Shown: positions 1 through 11,324 of the stretch, piece after piece
Layout of the letters: every line of letters starts with the position of its first letter
How positions within the stretch are numbered: position 1 is the stretch's first letter
Origin: an uncultured Roseovarius sp.
GTDB taxonomy: Bacteria > Pseudomonadota > Alphaproteobacteria > Rhodobacterales > Rhodobacteraceae
Length of the DNA stretch: 64,000 nt
Assembly: GCA_947499555.1 (NCBI GenBank)
Contig: CANMOU010000001.1
Coordinates: forward strand, 1,488,001-1,552,000
Direction of reading: 5' to 3'
Notes under the pieces: model-generated
Seen by the model: only the letters and a program-made list of their open reading frames with translations
Databases searched by the model: none
Told to the model about the DNA's origin: nothing
Position numbers and translations under genes: made by a program

Positions 1-708
1 CTCAATCCGGTTGATGCCCACGTCAATCACTGTGGCACCTTCCTTGATCCAGTCGCCCGGCACCATTTCGGGACGGCCCACAGCCGCCACAACGATATCG
101 GCACGACGTACCACATCCGGAAGGTCCTTGGTTCTTGAATGCGCGATGGTCACGGTGCAGCTGTCACCCAAGAGAAGCTGCGCCATGGGTTTGCCGACGA
201 TGTTCGATCGACCGATGACAACGGCATCCATGCCAGAGAGAGACCCATGGTGATCCCGCAGCATCATCAGGCAGCCAAGCGGCGTACAGGGCACCATGCT
301 CTTCTGACCGGTGCCAAGAAGCCCGACGTTTGAGATGTGAAACCCGTCCACATCCTTGGCCGGATCGATTGAGTTGATAACCAGATCTTCGTTGAGGTGC
401 CCCGGCAACGGCAATTGCACCAATATTCCATGCACTGCGGGATCGTTGTTGAGCTGATCGACAATCGCGAGAAGGTCTTCCTCGGATGTGTCCGCGTCAA
501 GCTTATGCTCAATAGAGTTCATCCCCGCTTCAACGGTCTGTTTGCCCTTCGAGCGCACGTAAACCTGGCTTGCAGGGTCCTCACCCACCAACACCACAGC
601 CAGACCCGGCGTGATCCCATGCTCTTCCTTGAGGCGCGCCACGTGGCCCGCGACTTTCTCTCGAACGGTGGCGGCGAAGGCTTTGCCATCGATGATCTGT
701 GCGCTCAT
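1..708 (-). CDS. folD: FolD, methylene-THF dehydrogenase/cyclohydrolase (partial)
   Basis: FolD is a cytosolic enzyme that interconverts methylene-, methenyl- and 10-formyl-tetrahydrofolate using NADP. The first 236 residues are visible and the C-terminus lies beyond the left edge. The start MSAQIIDGK, the catalytic YVRSK segment, the QLPLPGH substrate motif and the GRSNIVGKP dinucleotide-binding motif are all present. The gene lies about 84 bases downstream of fhs on the same strand, so the two probably form one C1-folate unit, separated by a palindromic hairpin element. Identification is firm; only completeness is unknown. Confidence 0.95.
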   Translation of the reverse strand, partial: MSAQIIDGKAFAATVREKVAGHVARLKEEHGITPGLAVVLVGEDPASQVYVRSKGKQTVEAGMNSIEHKLDADTSEEDLLAIVDQLNNDPAVHGILVQLPLPGHLNEDLVINSIDPAKDVDGFHISNVGLLGTGQKSMVPCTPLGCLMMLRDHHGSLSGMDAVVIGRSNIVGKPMAQLLLGDSCTVTIAHSRTKDLPDVVRRADIVVAAVGRPEMVPGDWIKEGATVIDVGINRIE

Positions 709-732
709 ATTTCTTTTCCCTTCCATTGGATA

Positions 733-787
733 AGGCGGGGTGAACCCCGCCCTACGCAAATTCGTAGGCCGGGGTTCACCCCGGCCA
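733..787. repeat. GC-rich palindromic hairpin element between fhs and folD
   Basis: Two self-complementary arms face each other: GGCGGGGTGAACCCCGCC at 734-751 and GGCCGGGGTTCACCCCGGCC at 767-786. They are joined by CTACG and CGTAG, so the whole element can also fold as one long hairpin. It begins right after the fhs stop codon. A related arm lies just after the ileS stop (34877-34897). It is probably a REP-like element that acts as a mRNA 3'-end stabiliser or processing site; there is no T-tract like that of an intrinsic terminator. Confidence 0.7.
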
Positions 788-792
788 ATATA

Positions 793-2469
793 TCAAAATA
801 GCCCTTCGATCTGGCCGTTGTCATTGAGATGAATGTTCTCGGCCGCCGGTCTGCTGGGCAGTCCAGGCATGGTCATGATCTCTCCACAGACCACCACCAC
901 AAATCCGGCTCCTGCACTAAGCCGAACTTCGCGCACAGGCACCGAATGACCTGTCGGCGCGCCGCGCAGGTTCGGATCGGTCGAGAAACTGTACTGCGTC
1001 TTGGCCATGCAAACCGGCAACTTGCCATAGCCCTGCTCTTCCCAGAGCTTGAGCTGATCGCGGATTTTCTTGTCGGCCAGAACCTCATCGGCGCGGTAGA
1101 TACGCTTGGCGATGGTCTCGACCTTCTCAAAGAGGCTCATGTCATCGGGGTAGATGGGCGAGAAGTTGGCATTGCCGGCATCCACAACCTCAACCACTTT
1201 CTTGGCCAGATCCTCCGACCCTTCCGAACCAAACTCCCAATGCTTGGACACCACGGCCTCAGCCCCATGTTCAGACACGTAATCCTTGACCGCCTGCACC
1301 TCGGCATCGGTGTCAGTCACAAAGTGGTTGATCGCGACGACCACAGGCACTCCAAAGGATTTGACGTTCTCGATGTGACGTCCGAGGTTCGGACAACCCG
1401 CCTTGACCGCATCGACGTTTTCCGCACCCAGATCGGCCTTGGCCACGCCGCCATTCATCTTCATCGCACGCACGGTTGCAACGAGAACCACAGCCGAAGG
1501 CGCAAGACCCGCCTTGCGACACTTGATGTTCATGAACTTCTCGGCACCGAGGTCAGCGCCGAATCCGGCCTCCGTCACGACGTAATCGGCGATTTTCAAA
1601 GCCGTGGTCGTCGCAATCACCGAGTTACAGCCATGTGCGATATTGGCAAACGGACCGCCATGGACAAAGGCTGGGTTGTTTTCCAACGTCTGCACAAGGT
1701 TGGGCTGCATCGCGTCCTTCAGCAGGACCGTCATCGCCCCTTCGGCCTTGATATCGCGACAGAAAACCGGTGTGCGGTCGCGACGGTAGGCCACGATCAT
1801 GTCGCCCAGGCGTTTCTCAAGGTCCTTGAGGTCCTTGGCCAGACAGAGGATCGCCATCACCTCGGAGGCCACGGTGATGTCAAACCCACCTTCGCGCGGG
1901 AAACCATTGGCCACACCACCAAGCGAGACGTTGATCTGACGCAGGGCACGATCGTTCATGTCGACCACACGGCGCCATTGCACCCGACGCACGTCAATCT
2001 CTTGCTCATTTCCCCAGTAGATGTGGTTGTCGATCATCGCCGAGAGCAGCGAGTGCGCGGACGTGATCGCATGGAAGTCACCGGTGAAGTGCAGGTTCAT
2101 GTCCTCCATCGGAACCACCTGCGCATAGCCGCCACCCGCAGCCCCGCCCTTCATCCCGAAGTTCGGGCCAAGCGAAGCTTCACGAATGCAGATCATCGCC
2201 TTCTTGCCAATGCGGTTCAGACCATCGCCCAGACCCACGGTCGTTGTCGTCTTACCCTCACCCGCTGGCGTGGGGTTGATCGCGGTCACAAGTATAAGCT
2301 TGCCGTCTTTGTTCGATTGAACCGAATTGATGTAGTCCTGGCTCACCTTGGCCTTGTCATGGCCGTAGGGCAGCAGGTGCTCCGTTGGAATGCCAAGTTT
2401 GTCGCCGACCTGTTGGATTGGCTGCTTCTTGGCCTCGCGGGCGATTTCGATGTCGGACTTGTAGCTCAT
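793..2469 (-). CDS. fhs: Formate--tetrahydrofolate ligase
   Basis: The enzyme joins formate to tetrahydrofolate with ATP, giving 10-formyl-THF for purine synthesis or for C1 oxidation. The product is 558 residues, the normal family length. It has the P-loop-like [13 protein letters not shown] segment at about 65-77, the [19 protein letters not shown] motif and the typical [14 protein letters not shown] stretch. The ATG at 2469 follows a good ribosome-binding site (AGAGGGAAG); an upstream in-frame extension of 18 residues is unconvincing. folD follows on the same strand, so the pair can oxidise or supply C1 units, which fits organisms that demethylate osmolytes. Confidence 0.96.
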   Translation of the reverse strand: MSYKSDIEIAREAKKQPIQQVGDKLGIPTEHLLPYGHDKAKVSQDYINSVQSNKDGKLILVTAINPTPAGEGKTTTTVGLGDGLNRIGKKAMICIREASLGPNFGMKGGAAGGGYAQVVPMEDMNLHFTGDFHAITSAHSLLSAMIDNHIYWGNEQEIDVRRVQWRRVVDMNDRALRQINVSLGGVANGFPREGGFDITVASEVMAILCLAKDLKDLEKRLGDMIVAYRRDRTPVFCRDIKAEGAMTVLLKDAMQPNLVQTLENNPAFVHGGPFANIAHGCNSVIATTTALKIADYVVTEAGFGADLGAEKFMNIKCRKAGLAPSAVVLVATVRAMKMNGGVAKADLGAENVDAVKAGCPNLGRHIENVKSFGVPVVVAINHFVTDTDAEVQAVKDYVSEHGAEAVVSKHWEFGSEGSEDLAKKVVEVVDAGNANFSPIYPDDMSLFEKVETIAKRIYRADEVLADKKIRDQLKLWEEQGYGKLPVCMAKTQYSFSTDPNLRGAPTGHSVPVREVRLSAGAGFVVVVCGEIMTMPGLPSRPAAENIHLNDNGQIEGLF

Positions 2470-2630
2470 GATGACTTCCCTCTGGCCACGAATGGCAACG
2501 CATGTTCCGGCACAGACATACAAAGTCGACAGTCGTATACGAGGTTAGGAATCCGACATTTCCCGTCGCTGATGCGGCGGCAAGTCCAGGTTTTGTTTCA
2601 TATCGGAAACTCGGGCAAGCCAGGAGCGGC

Positions 2631-3239
2631 TTAATAGGCCTTGCCAGTCAGGCACTCTGCGTGGTGTTTCCAGGGGCGTTGATCAGGAACATGCAGACGC
2701 ATCTTATCGCCGATTTTCAAAGGCCCAGGCCTTTCGACCCAGGCGGTGACACCGCGTCGATGCCGCGCAGCCGGCTTGAAAAGCTTGCCTAACCCCGCAT
2801 GATCTTTTTCGATTTCCTTGCCGGGCCAGATGCATGGGCGGTTTTCCATATCAACGACCAAAGTCGTGCCCTGCTCGTTCTGGAGCCGTGAGGATGGCGG
2901 GATATGAGTAAAATCATCGATCCCTTCAAGCACGATCGAAGCACCCAGCCACGCCGGGTTCACGCTATCAATACCAACCTCCTTGCCGATTTCTGCAAGT
3001 TCCTCGGCAGACAAAACAGAGAACTGCCGGACATTGGCAATCTCTGTGCCTTTTTCATGCTGGTCAGTCACCCGGACACAAGATGCACGCGTTCTTCCGC
3101 CATGCAATTCCCCGGGGGCACCCTCCCATGTGACATCAACCTCCTGCAACGGTTCAGACCGAACACCGTCTTCCTGGGTTCGGACAAATCCAAGCCACGT
3201 GACTCTGGCAAAATGATCGGTTGGAAGCAACGCGGGCAT
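2631..3239 (-). CDS. MOSC domain-containing protein
   Basis: This 202-residue protein matches the MOSC fold (molybdenum cofactor sulfurase C-terminal domain). Typical elements are ENRPCIWPGKE with the conserved Cys at about 136, followed by RRGVTAWVERPG. MOSC proteins carry sulfur or handle molybdenum cofactor; the substrate here is unknown. The start at 3239 is chosen because AGGAGA precedes it at good spacing; the open frame extends nine codons further upstream. It stands alone between fhs and the tam/ftsH block, so context adds nothing to its role. Confidence 0.8.
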   Translation of the reverse strand: MPALLPTDHFARVTWLGFVRTQEDGVRSEPLQEVDVTWEGAPGELHGGRTRASCVRVTDQHEKGTEIANVRQFSVLSAEELAEIGKEVGIDSVNPAWLGASIVLEGIDDFTHIPPSSRLQNEQGTTLVVDMENRPCIWPGKEIEKDHAGLGKLFKPAARHRRGVTAWVERPGPLKIGDKMRLHVPDQRPWKHHAECLTGKAY

Positions 3240-3332
3240 GAGGTCTCCTGTCTTTACACAATGCAAAACTCGACCGGCTTCGACCTGCGGTCAAATCATT
3301 AAACGTTACGAAGGCATTCAATTTTTGTGGGA

Positions 3333-4118
3333 TCAGACCGAGAGCGTAAAAAACATGCGGCGGAAGGGGAACAGGACCGACCCGTCGGCACGCACTGGAT
3401 AGGCCGCATGCATGGCTTCTTCGTAGCGTTTGATCAGCGCCGCCTTCTCGTCATCGTCAAGTGCCTGCAACACCGGTCGCGCATAGGTGCTTTCGGTGAA
3501 CCGCCTGACCGGATGGCTTCCGGGCTGCGCAACAAGTCGTTGATAATACTCGGTTTCCCAAAGGCGAAATTGTCCCATAGGTGACATAAGCTCTTCATAC
3601 TTCACCGGGGCCATCACTCCGGGTGTGCCCATCTTCTCGACGCGACCGGGGAACATTTCTTCGACCAGACCTAACCAGACTCGGTGCGAGGGGGCTTTGT
3701 TCTGATGCGGCATCTGCACGGCAAGTGTACCGCCTTTGCCAAGCATTTCGACCAGCTGTGGCATCAGTTCTTCATGGTTGCCAACCCAATGAAGCGCGGC
3801 ATTTGAGAAGATCAGGCCGGCCGGTCTCGTTGGCCGCCACGCGGCAATATCGGCTTGGCTCACACTGCTATAGGCTCGCACGGAACGAGCTTTATCAAGC
3901 ATCGCTGGGCTTGCATCAACACCGATGACCCCGCGCCCACCCGCAAGCGCGCGTAAGGCATCTCCCATGGCTCCGTTGCCACAGCCCAGATCATAGACAT
4001 CGCCCGTACCCAGATGCGTAATCGTATTGATCAGATCGAGGCCGGGCCGCAGCCGCAAGTCATGAAACCGGGCGTAGGCGCCCGGGTTCCAATCTGTCGT
4101 TGCGGTCGTTGTTGTCAC
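3333..4118 (-). CDS. tam: Trans-aconitate 2-methyltransferase-like SAM methyltransferase
   Basis: This is a 261-residue class I SAM-dependent methyltransferase. The glycine-rich [12 protein letters not shown] motif lies at about 41-52, an acidic GVDASPAML segment follows, and a [14 protein letters not shown] stretch is typical of Tam. Tam methylates trans-aconitate, a spontaneous and toxic isomer of the TCA intermediate. The start is GTG, overlapping the ftsH stop as GTGA, so translation is probably coupled to ftsH. The family call is good, but the exact substrate is inferred. Confidence 0.82.
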   Translation of the reverse strand: MTTTTATTDWNPGAYARFHDLRLRPGLDLINTITHLGTGDVYDLGCGNGAMGDALRALAGGRGVIGVDASPAMLDKARSVRAYSSVSQADIAAWRPTRPAGLIFSNAALHWVGNHEELMPQLVEMLGKGGTLAVQMPHQNKAPSHRVWLGLVEEMFPGRVEKMGTPGVMAPVKYEELMSPMGQFRLWETEYYQRLVAQPGSHPVRRFTESTYARPVLQALDDDEKAALIKRYEEAMHAAYPVRADGSVLFPFRRMFFTLSV

Positions 4119-6043
4119 GCTGAGGGTTCGGGCTCCATACCACCATCTCCGCCTTTAGGCTCGGAACGCGGCTTCGTCTTGGGAATGGCCGTGAGCGATG
4201 GCTTCTCGTCCTCTGCTGAAGGCGCGCTTCCTTCATCATCATCCGCCTCGGGCGGCTCGCCTCGGATCACGCGCTTTATCTCTTCGCCGGTCAGGGTCTC
4301 ATATTCCAGAAGACCCTGCGCCAGACGTTCCCAGTCGTCTTTTTTCTCAGTCAGAATTTTATGCGCTGTTGCATAAGCTTCATCAATCAGGCGCTTGACC
4401 TCTTCCTCGATCAATTCCTTCGTCGCTGCCGAGATTGAGAAGCCGCCGGCACCATTGCCCATGTAGCCTTCGTGCGCTTGCTCATAATCGACATTGCCAA
4501 CCTTGTCGGACATTCCCCAGCGCAAGACCATCGCTCGCGACAGGCTTGAGGCCTGCTGAATGTCACCGGCTGGACCGTTCGAGACGTTGTCCTCGCCATA
4601 TTTGATGATCTCGGCGGCTTTGCCTGCCATGGTCATGGCAAGTTTTTCCTCGCATTCCGAACGGTGCCAATTCAGGCGATCGATCTCTGGCAGAGACACA
4701 ACCATACCCAGCGCACCGCCGCGTGGAATAATAGTGGCCTTATAGACAGGATCACATTGCGGCAAAGCTAGACCAACGATGGCATGCCCTGCCTCGTGAT
4801 AGGCCGTCTTCTCCTTTTGCTCAGGCGTAAGGACCATTGACCGTCGCTCGGCGCCCATCATGACTTTATCCTTAGCCTGTTCAAAATCTTCCATCGTCAC
4901 GAAACGCCGACCGACGCGCGCCGCCATCAATGCCGCCTCGTTCACGAGATTGGCCAGATCAGCACCCGAAAACCCGGGCGAGCCTCGCGCGATGATGCGC
5001 AAGTCAACATCCGGGCCAAGCGGCGTCTTCCGCGCGTGGACAGCAAGAATTTTCTCGCGGCCTTTGATGTCCGGGTTCGGCACAGTGACCTGACGGTCAA
5101 AGCGGCCCGGACGCAAAAGCGCGGGATCAAGCACATCTTTGCGGTTCGTCGCCGCGATAATGATCACGCCTTCGTTGGCTTCAAAGCCATCCATTTCGAC
5201 AAGCAACTGGTTAAGCGTTTGTTCACGCTCATCGTTGCCACCGCCATAGCCGGCACCCCGATGGCGTCCTACGGCGTCGATCTCGTCGATGAAGACGATG
5301 CAAGGCGCGTTTTTCTTGGCCTGCTCGAACATGTCACGGACGCGGGATGCACCCACGCCGACGAACATTTCCACAAAATCCGAACCGGAGATTGTGAAGA
5401 ACGGCACGCCGGCTTCGCCGGCAATCGCCCGCGCAAGAAGCGTCTTGCCAGTCCCCGGAGGCCCCACCAGGAGCGCGCCTTTCGGGATTTTACCCCCCAA
5501 ACGAGAGAATTTCTGCGGATTGCGCAGGAACTCGACAATCTCTTCGAGCTCTTCCTTGGCCTCATCAATACCTGCGACATCGTCAAAGGTAACCCGGCCA
5601 TGTTTTTCGGTCAGAAGTTTGGCTCGCGATTTGCCAAAGCCCATCGCGCCACCTTTCCCACCCCCCTGCATGCGGTTCATGAAATAGATCCAGACACCGA
5701 TCAGAAGGATAAATGGCAACAAGGTTATGATGAAGCTTTGGAAGCCGGATTGTTCCTGTGCCTCTGCGGCAACCGGGATACCCGCCTCGATCAAAAGCTT
5801 CGTGATTTCAGCATCTTCTGGCTTTACCGTGACGTAGTCGTTGCCATCGCTTCCCCGGAAACGAACACTTTCGCCATCCAGTGTGACCTGCGCCACCTCA
5901 CCGCCTTCGACAGCCTGCACAAACTCCGAGTACGGAATTGCCCGGCTCTGAAGCGTATTGCCCGATCCGCTAAACAGGTTGAAGAGCGCTAGGATCAATA
6001 AGAACAGCACCAGCCAAAAGGCGAGATTGCGTGCGTTACCCAA
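4115..6043 (-). CDS. ftsH: ATP-dependent zinc metalloprotease FtsH
   Basis: FtsH is a membrane-anchored AAA protease that degrades membrane proteins and regulators. The product is 642 residues. Membrane segments lie at about 8-24 and 104-122 around a small periplasmic domain. Walker A GPPGTGKT is at 194-201, Walker B is IVFIDEID near 249-256, and the zinc site HEAGH is at 416-420. The best start is TTG at 6043: it gives MGNARN directly before the first membrane helix and follows AAGGAGAAA. An ATG 11 codons upstream has no such site. The C-terminal tail is acidic and low in complexity. Confidence 0.95.
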   Translation of the reverse strand: MGNARNLAFWLVLFLLILALFNLFSGSGNTLQSRAIPYSEFVQAVEGGEVAQVTLDGESVRFRGSDGNDYVTVKPEDAEITKLLIEAGIPVAAEAQEQSGFQSFIITLLPFILLIGVWIYFMNRMQGGGKGGAMGFGKSRAKLLTEKHGRVTFDDVAGIDEAKEELEEIVEFLRNPQKFSRLGGKIPKGALLVGPPGTGKTLLARAIAGEAGVPFFTISGSDFVEMFVGVGASRVRDMFEQAKKNAPCIVFIDEIDAVGRHRGAGYGGGNDEREQTLNQLLVEMDGFEANEGVIIIAATNRKDVLDPALLRPGRFDRQVTVPNPDIKGREKILAVHARKTPLGPDVDLRIIARGSPGFSGADLANLVNEAALMAARVGRRFVTMEDFEQAKDKVMMGAERRSMVLTPEQKEKTAYHEAGHAIVGLALPQCDPVYKATIIPRGGALGMVVSLPEIDRLNWHRSECEEKLAMTMAGKAAEIIKYGEDNVSNGPAGDIQQASSLSRAMVLRWGMSDKVGNVDYEQAHEGYMGNGAGGFSISAATKELIEEEVKRLIDEAYATAHKILTEKKDDWERLAQGLLEYETLTGEEIKRVIRGEPPEADDDEGSAPSAEDEKPSLTAIPKTKPRSEPKGGDGGMEPEPSA

Positions 6044-6122
6044 GGGGTTTCTCCTTACGTCATGACCGGCCCACACCTATCACAGAGGGCCGATGCAATA
6101 AATAGACATACTTTATAGATGT

Positions 6123-7376
6123 TCAATGCGCCAAAAGCGCGGCAAAGAAATGGTCTTGGTCGCGCAAAAGGTGCGCAGTCCAGCCATTTGTGAGCCCCGC
6201 CAATGGTGCCGCGACCAAATGCCCATCCCGCCAGACAGCCGGTGTGGCCTTCAGAGTGGTGACCGGCAGCCCGGTTTCACGCCATTTCGGGCATTCGGCA
6301 AGACCCGTTTCACCCAGCATGGCAATCTCTGCGCCCGCTGGCCATGGGCCGTCAAGCTTCCAGCGTCCGTCCCAGATATCACTTGCCGAAACACGCAATC
6401 CGTCAACAGCCTGGCTTTCGCGCGTGAACCGAAGCATGTCGTCCACAACTGTCATTTCGCATCCATGCAATGTCATACCTGTCCCGCCTCGAATAGCCTC
6501 GAGAAGGAAATCGACAGACCGCCCGCGAGGGGCATATTCTGAACCGCTGATCCATTTCAGAATCGTCTGGACTAACCGCCGCGAAATATCCTTCTGGAGC
6601 GTGCGAAAAATCTTGCGTGGAAAAACCACATCTCCACGGTCAATCTGTGCATGCTCTCGGCCCGTCAGGAAAACGTACCAATAAAGCGTTTCGCGCACTT
6701 CGGACATATGATGTGCAACATTGGCCAGTGTTCGTGGCGTAACACCGAGATTTGACAGAGCTTCAATCGCTTGTCTGGCGCGCGTCCGCTCATAGAGCTC
6801 ATCGTCATTCGTCGGGTCGTCGCACCAGGAGTGGCCACGCGCCGTCAAGTAAGCTTTCAGCTCATCTCGCTCGACGCCAAGTATAGGACGGCAGAATTCG
6901 GTCATGCCCTCGCGCCATGTCTGCGCCATGGAAGCAAGCCCATCAACGCCTGCTTCGCGCGCCAGACGCATCAGAAAAGTCTCAGCCTGATCATTGAGCG
7001 TGTGGCCAAGCGCCACCTTGGGAATATCGTGCGCTTCGGCCCAATCCGCCATCAACGCATAGCGCGCACGACGCGCGGCATCCGGAAGATTGCCTGATCC
7101 TTGCCAGCCTTCCCAAACCAGCGTCTGATGCGAAACACCGAGCCGATCACACAGGCCCTTTACAAACTCCGCCTCGCGCGCAGCTTCCGGGCGCAGGCCG
7201 TGATCAACTGTTACCGCGAAGATCGGTGGGCCACCCTGTTCTGACCACCTTGCCAGAAGAAAAAGAAGCGCAAGGGAGTCGCTTCCGCCCGAAACAGCCA
7301 CACCTAGCCTTTCGGGCCGGTCGGGGAAAAACATGGATGTGGCCCGATCCAAAAGGATAGAAAACGGATCGCTCAC
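6123..7376 (-). CDS. tilS: tRNA(Ile)-lysidine synthase
   Basis: TilS uses ATP to attach lysine to C34 of tRNA-Ile(CAU), changing its codon from AUG to AUA, and is essential. The protein is 417 residues with the N-type ATP-pyrophosphatase PP-loop SGGSDS at 29-34 and the VALGHTLNDQAET motif. The start is GTG, overlapping the stop codon of cpoB as GTGA, which implies coupled translation. It lies between cpoB and ftsH, the usual order after the tol-pal genes in Rhodobacterales. The C-terminal half is less conserved, as is normal for the family. Confidence 0.93.
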   Translation of the reverse strand: MSDPFSILLDRATSMFFPDRPERLGVAVSGGSDSLALLFLLARWSEQGGPPIFAVTVDHGLRPEAAREAEFVKGLCDRLGVSHQTLVWEGWQGSGNLPDAARRARYALMADWAEAHDIPKVALGHTLNDQAETFLMRLAREAGVDGLASMAQTWREGMTEFCRPILGVERDELKAYLTARGHSWCDDPTNDDELYERTRARQAIEALSNLGVTPRTLANVAHHMSEVRETLYWYVFLTGREHAQIDRGDVVFPRKIFRTLQKDISRRLVQTILKWISGSEYAPRGRSVDFLLEAIRGGTGMTLHGCEMTVVDDMLRFTRESQAVDGLRVSASDIWDGRWKLDGPWPAGAEIAMLGETGLAECPKWRETGLPVTTLKATPAVWRDGHLVAAPLAGLTNGWTAHLLRDQDHFFAALLAH

Positions 7377-8254
7377 CCACAGCTCATGGACTGGATCTGG
7401 GCCTGCGCCTGCGCGGCAGCTGCTGATTGCGGGAACCGCACGCCCACTTCCGAGAGTGTTACGCAGGCTTCGTTTGTCTGGCCTAGCGCGGCCAGCGCGC
7501 GCCCTAGATTGTAAAGAGCATCAGGTGCTTTAGGTCCATTTGGCTCGGCGCTAAACGTATCAAGATACGCCCGGGCGGCTTGTGTCATCTCACCCGTCTT
7601 TTCAAGAGCCTCACCTCGTTTCAGACCCGCTTCGCCACCAAGTGGGCTGCCCGGGTAATTCGACTGGAACAACCCGAATTGCCGTGCGGCCTCCGCAAAT
7701 TCACCGGCTTGATAGGCCGCCAATGCGGTGTCGAAATCTGCCTGTTCACCAACCGCAAGTTCCACGCCTTCGCCTGCGCCTGTCGCGCTGCCATTTGCAG
7801 CGCTGTCAATCGCACTCTCCGAGATCGTTGCAACGTCAGAACCGGTCGCCGTCGAGCCGGTCGACGGCGCAATCCCGCCAAGCGTCTCGCCAATCTCCAG
7901 CGTGCCAACATCACAACCGGGTTCCAATTCACAAATACGGAATTCAAGATCGCCAACACGGTTCGTGCCATCGGTCACAACGCGGTCAATTCGAAATTCC
8001 AGCTGCTCAGCCTTCGAGGTCAAGCGCTGCAGCTCGGCTTCCATCGCGTTAACCCGGTCTATGACCGAGCCACCAACCGTCAACTGACCTGAGGCGCCGG
8101 TGGTGCTCAGCTCTCGTTTCAGTTTCTGCAATTCGACGAAAAGGACCGCAAGTTCCTGCCGCATATCAGCAAGAGTCTCACCGCCTGATTGCGCAGGGGC
8201 CATGCTCGGCAAGCCGATCATAGCCACCACGGCTATTCTACTGATCCAGCGCAT
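7373..8254 (-). CDS. cpoB: CpoB/YbgF, Tol-Pal associated periplasmic protein
   Basis: CpoB is a periplasmic protein that links the Tol-Pal system with peptidoglycan synthesis at division. The start at 8254 gives a clean signal peptide (MRWISRIAVVAMIGLP... ending APAQS). After it come a coiled-coil trimerisation stretch (about residues 25-90), a low-complexity Ala/Ser/Gly linker, and a C-terminal TPR domain with the DTALAAYQAGEFAEAARQF and GLKRGEALEKTGE repeats. Length is 293 residues. It sits directly after pal, the conserved place for this gene. Confidence 0.9.
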   Translation of the reverse strand: MRWISRIAVVAMIGLPSMAPAQSGGETLADMRQELAVLFVELQKLKRELSTTGASGQLTVGGSVIDRVNAMEAELQRLTSKAEQLEFRIDRVVTDGTNRVGDLEFRICELEPGCDVGTLEIGETLGGIAPSTGSTATGSDVATISESAIDSAANGSATGAGEGVELAVGEQADFDTALAAYQAGEFAEAARQFGLFQSNYPGSPLGGEAGLKRGEALEKTGEMTQAARAYLDTFSAEPNGPKAPDALYNLGRALAALGQTNEACVTLSEVGVRFPQSAAAAQAQAQIQSMSCG

Positions 8255-8271
8255 ACTGAGTCCCGTTAACT

Positions 8272-8790
8272 CTAACTGGTTGGTACGACCGAAATGACAG
8301 TCACCGCCCGGCGGTTTTTCGCATAACAGCTCTCTTCGCTGCAAATTTCAAGTGGGCGTTCCTTGCCGTAGCTGATCACTTTCATGCGATTGGATGCAAC
8401 CCCTTTCGATGTCAGATACTCCAACACGGCATTGGCCCGGCGCGCACCAAGCGCGAGGTTGTATTCGCGCGTGCCCTGTTCGTCAGCATGGCCCTCGATG
8501 ACGGCAGCATATTCCACATTGGTGTTCAGCCACTGCGCCTGGCCATCAAGCGTGACCATGCCCTCTTGCGTCAGCGTGGATTGGTCGACAGCAAAAAGCA
8601 CCCTGTCTCCAACGGTTTGCTGGAAATAGGCCGCCGAGGTTGGGTCCTGCGGCGAGCCCGCAAGGCCGTTGGCCCCGACACCGCTGCTGTTAAGGTCAAC
8701 CGCGTTGCCGCTGTTAAAGCGGTCAGCGGAAGTACAAGCCCCTAGCGCCAGAACAGCCGCAAGGATTGTCGTCTTACCAAGAATATTCAT
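8272..8790 (-). CDS. pal: Peptidoglycan-associated lipoprotein Pal
   Basis: Pal is an outer-membrane lipoprotein that binds peptidoglycan and the Tol complex. The lipobox is LGAC with Cys at 19. The C-terminal OmpA-like domain contains GHADEQGTREYNLALGARRA, the diaminopimelate-binding signature, and ends in the usual RRAVT strand. Length is 172 residues, normal for Pal. It lies 66 bases downstream of tolB on the same strand and 17 bases ahead of cpoB. Confidence 0.96.
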   Translation of the reverse strand: MNILGKTTILAAVLALGACTSADRFNSGNAVDLNSSGVGANGLAGSPQDPTSAAYFQQTVGDRVLFAVDQSTLTQEGMVTLDGQAQWLNTNVEYAAVIEGHADEQGTREYNLALGARRANAVLEYLTSKGVASNRMKVISYGKERPLEICSEESCYAKNRRAVTVISVVPTS

Positions 8791-8856
8791 AGGAGTGCCC
8801 CATCGTTTTTCATCTGCTCTTTCTTCACTTTATCACATGCAAGAATCGCATGCACT

Positions 8857-10185
8857 TCACTTCTGCAAGCCTGACCACGACGGGTCAGACGCACCGATAT
8901 CAAGCGGCACCTGCCGCAAATTACGCCCGGTGATATCAACCGAATAAAGCCGGGCCTGGCCTTGCGCGCCTTGCGATTCCCGCGTGAACATAATCACCCG
9001 GCCATTTGGCGCCCAAGTGGGTCCTTCATCCAAGAATGACGCTGTCAGCAGGCGTTCTTCGCTGCCGTCGGTGCGCATGACACCGATATGGAACCGGCCT
9101 TTTGATTGTTTGGTAAAGGAAATGAGATCGCCACGAGGCGACCAGACCGGTGTCCCATACCGCCCCTGCCCAAAGCTGATCCGCTGCGCCTCACCTCCGC
9201 CCGCCGGCATCACGTAAAGCTGCGGCAAGCCTGAGCGATCGGATTCAAAGACGATCTGGCTTCCATCAGGGCTGAAACTTGGCGCGGTCTCAATCGACGG
9301 GGCCGATGTCAGACGTGTCGTCTGACCGCTGGCGATATCCATCGCGTAGAGATCCGTGTTGCCCCCCGCTGTCAGGCTGAAGACAACTGTGCGCCCATCC
9401 GGGGCGAAGCGCGGGGCAAAGCTCATGGTGCCCTGCTGTGTTTCGAGAACCCGTCGACCTGCCGAGGCCACATCAAGCAGGTAAATCTTGGGAAACCCGC
9501 TTTCGTAGCTGGTGTAAAGAACCTGATTATCTCCCGGCGAAAAGCGCGGCGCCAGCACGATGGAGCTGCTATCAGTCAGATAGCTCAAATTGGCCCCGTC
9601 ATAATCCATGATAGCCAGTTGCTTCTGGCGGTTATCCTTCGGGCCGCTCTCGGCCACGAAAACAACCCGACTGTCGAAGTAAGGGTCTTCACCGGTCAGC
9701 CGCGAATAAACCTGATCGGCGACCTTATGCGCCATACGACGCCAACCATCCGCCGTTCCCTGAAGCTGAAGACCCTGACCAATTTCTTGGCCCGCGAAGA
9801 CATCATAAAGCCGAAACCGGACGGTCAGCCGTCCGTCGCTTTCCGCCGAAACGCTGCCGACGATCAGCGCCTGGGCATTGATAGCTTTCCAATCGGCAAA
9901 CTGCACCGGGCTGGTGAAATTGGTGATCCGACCGATATGAGCCGAGGCGGGGATCTCTCTGAAAAGCCCTGTGCCGCTGAGATCGGTTGCAATCACTTGC
10001 GTAATGTTCTGCGCGTGTTGCGCTGCGGCGGCGGTTTCCGCGACAAAGATCGGCGCAGCATATGGCAGCGGCTCGATCACGCCCTCGGTGATCTCAATCC
10101 GAAGCGGGCCACTGCGTTCCTGCGCATGCGCCATTGTGACAAAGACCATCATGGCCATAAGGAGGCTGAGTGCATATCTCATCAT
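8857..10185 (-). CDS. tolB: Tol-Pal system beta-propeller protein TolB
   Basis: TolB is a periplasmic protein that docks on Pal and is released by TolA. A Sec signal peptide ends near AHAQ (about 21-22). An N-terminal D1 domain is followed by a six-bladed propeller with the repeating motifs [30 protein letters not shown] and [15 protein letters not shown]. Length is 442 residues. Two adjacent ATG codons (10185, 10182) are possible starts; both overlap the tolA stop, consistent with translational coupling. Confidence 0.96.
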   Translation of the reverse strand: MMRYALSLLMAMMVFVTMAHAQERSGPLRIEITEGVIEPLPYAAPIFVAETAAAAQHAQNITQVIATDLSGTGLFREIPASAHIGRITNFTSPVQFADWKAINAQALIVGSVSAESDGRLTVRFRLYDVFAGQEIGQGLQLQGTADGWRRMAHKVADQVYSRLTGEDPYFDSRVVFVAESGPKDNRQKQLAIMDYDGANLSYLTDSSSIVLAPRFSPGDNQVLYTSYESGFPKIYLLDVASAGRRVLETQQGTMSFAPRFAPDGRTVVFSLTAGGNTDLYAMDIASGQTTRLTSAPSIETAPSFSPDGSQIVFESDRSGLPQLYVMPAGGGEAQRISFGQGRYGTPVWSPRGDLISFTKQSKGRFHIGVMRTDGSEERLLTASFLDEGPTWAPNGRVIMFTRESQGAQGQARLYSVDITGRNLRQVPLDIGASDPSWSGLQK

Positions 10186-11318
10186 TTGATCCTCATTCTC
10201 TCCGGATTGAATGTCATCTCTATTTCTCGCCAGCTCGCATATTTGTCAGCCGGAAGATTGAAACCCCGCGCACCACAGCGCAAAATTGCGCGTCGGGCCG
10301 CCTGAAAGGCCTGGTCTGCCGAGGCGCTGTTGCCACCTGAACTGCTCAGCATGCGAATTGAACTGCTTACCGGTCGGGCATCTTCACTCATGTTAACGGC
10401 CACAACGACGGTTGTTTGCAACGCATCGGTGCTCAGGGACCCGACGTTCCAGCATTGCTGCACAGCCACACGCAGCGCATCTTTCTCTCCAGCTGTCAAA
10501 GGCGGACCTTGAGGCGCCGTGTCGGCGGCGCCTTCATTCGTGCCCAGCGCCTCGGCTAGCGCATCGTTCACCGCTGCACTCGAATCCGGCTCTTCGTCGG
10601 TCTGTGCCGTCTCGGTCTGGGCGGGTTCTTCGGGTGCCTCTTCCGGCTCTGCAGCGGGTTCCGGACGGTTGGGCCGGGTCTGCGGACGCAAAGAGCGCGC
10701 CGGTGCCGCCGCGGCTTGCTGATCGGCTTCGGTTACAATCTCGGTTGTTGCCTCTTCCGGCGCAGTGGCGTCCTCTTCAGGCGCGGCTTCCTCGGCCTGT
10801 TCGTCTGGCACAACCTCTTCGCGCTCCACCTCATCAATCGCCACGTCCGGCTCGGGCTGCGCCACAGGCTCGGGGGCCACGCGTGGGGCGTCCTCGGCCT
10901 GCGCCTCTTCAGCCTGCTCCGGCACCAAAACCGCCACCTCTTCCTGCGGCGGATCAAGCACCGGGGGCTCATCACTCACTTCGGCTTCTGGCGCAGGTTC
11001 CGGCTCGGTCACCTCTGGCGCAGGATCAGGTGACGGCGTTTCCGACACTTCCGGCGCTTCCAATTCAGGCGTGTTGTCGGCTTCCGAGCTGAGGTCCGGC
11101 GCGGATTCACCCTCTTGTGGAGGCTCAGGCGTATCCACATTGGCCACCGCTTCCGGCGAGGCTTCCGGCGCCACAAGGGCCGCATAGTCTTCGGCAGAAA
11201 TTGCCGTCACTTCGGTTACCCGAAACGGCAACGGCTCGGCCTGAAACGCTCCGCCAAAGATGGCAAAGGCGATTAGCCCTGTATGGGCCACACCGGATAT
11301 GACCTGACCGGTGTTCAC
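10182..11318 (-). CDS. tolA: TolA, inner-membrane to outer-membrane linker protein
   Basis: TolA spans from the TolQR motor in the inner membrane to TolB-Pal. One N-terminal membrane helix lies at about 6-26. A very long region rich in Pro, Glu and Ala (about 45-275) follows, then a C-terminal domain with a conserved CWN (QQCWNVGS) and a second Cys near the end. The start is GTG with a weak ribosome-binding site, 6 bases after tolR. The acidic, proline-rich linker differs from the lysine/alanine helix of enterobacterial TolA, but this is common in alphaproteobacteria. Confidence 0.9.
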   Translation of the reverse strand: MNTGQVISGVAHTGLIAFAIFGGAFQAEPLPFRVTEVTAISAEDYAALVAPEASPEAVANVDTPEPPQEGESAPDLSSEADNTPELEAPEVSETPSPDPAPEVTEPEPAPEAEVSDEPPVLDPPQEEVAVLVPEQAEEAQAEDAPRVAPEPVAQPEPDVAIDEVEREEVVPDEQAEEAAPEEDATAPEEATTEIVTEADQQAAAAPARSLRPQTRPNRPEPAAEPEEAPEEPAQTETAQTDEEPDSSAAVNDALAEALGTNEGAADTAPQGPPLTAGEKDALRVAVQQCWNVGSLSTDALQTTVVVAVNMSEDARPVSSSIRMLSSSGGNSASADQAFQAARRAILRCGARGFNLPADKYASWREIEMTFNPERMRIK

Positions 11319-11324
11319 TGGGAT

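Noticed and set aside
829-2634. Very long plus-strand open frame antisense to fhs
   Set aside because: It lies wholly opposite fhs, which has all family motifs. High GC keeps antisense frames open; its translation is His/Arg-rich with no family match.
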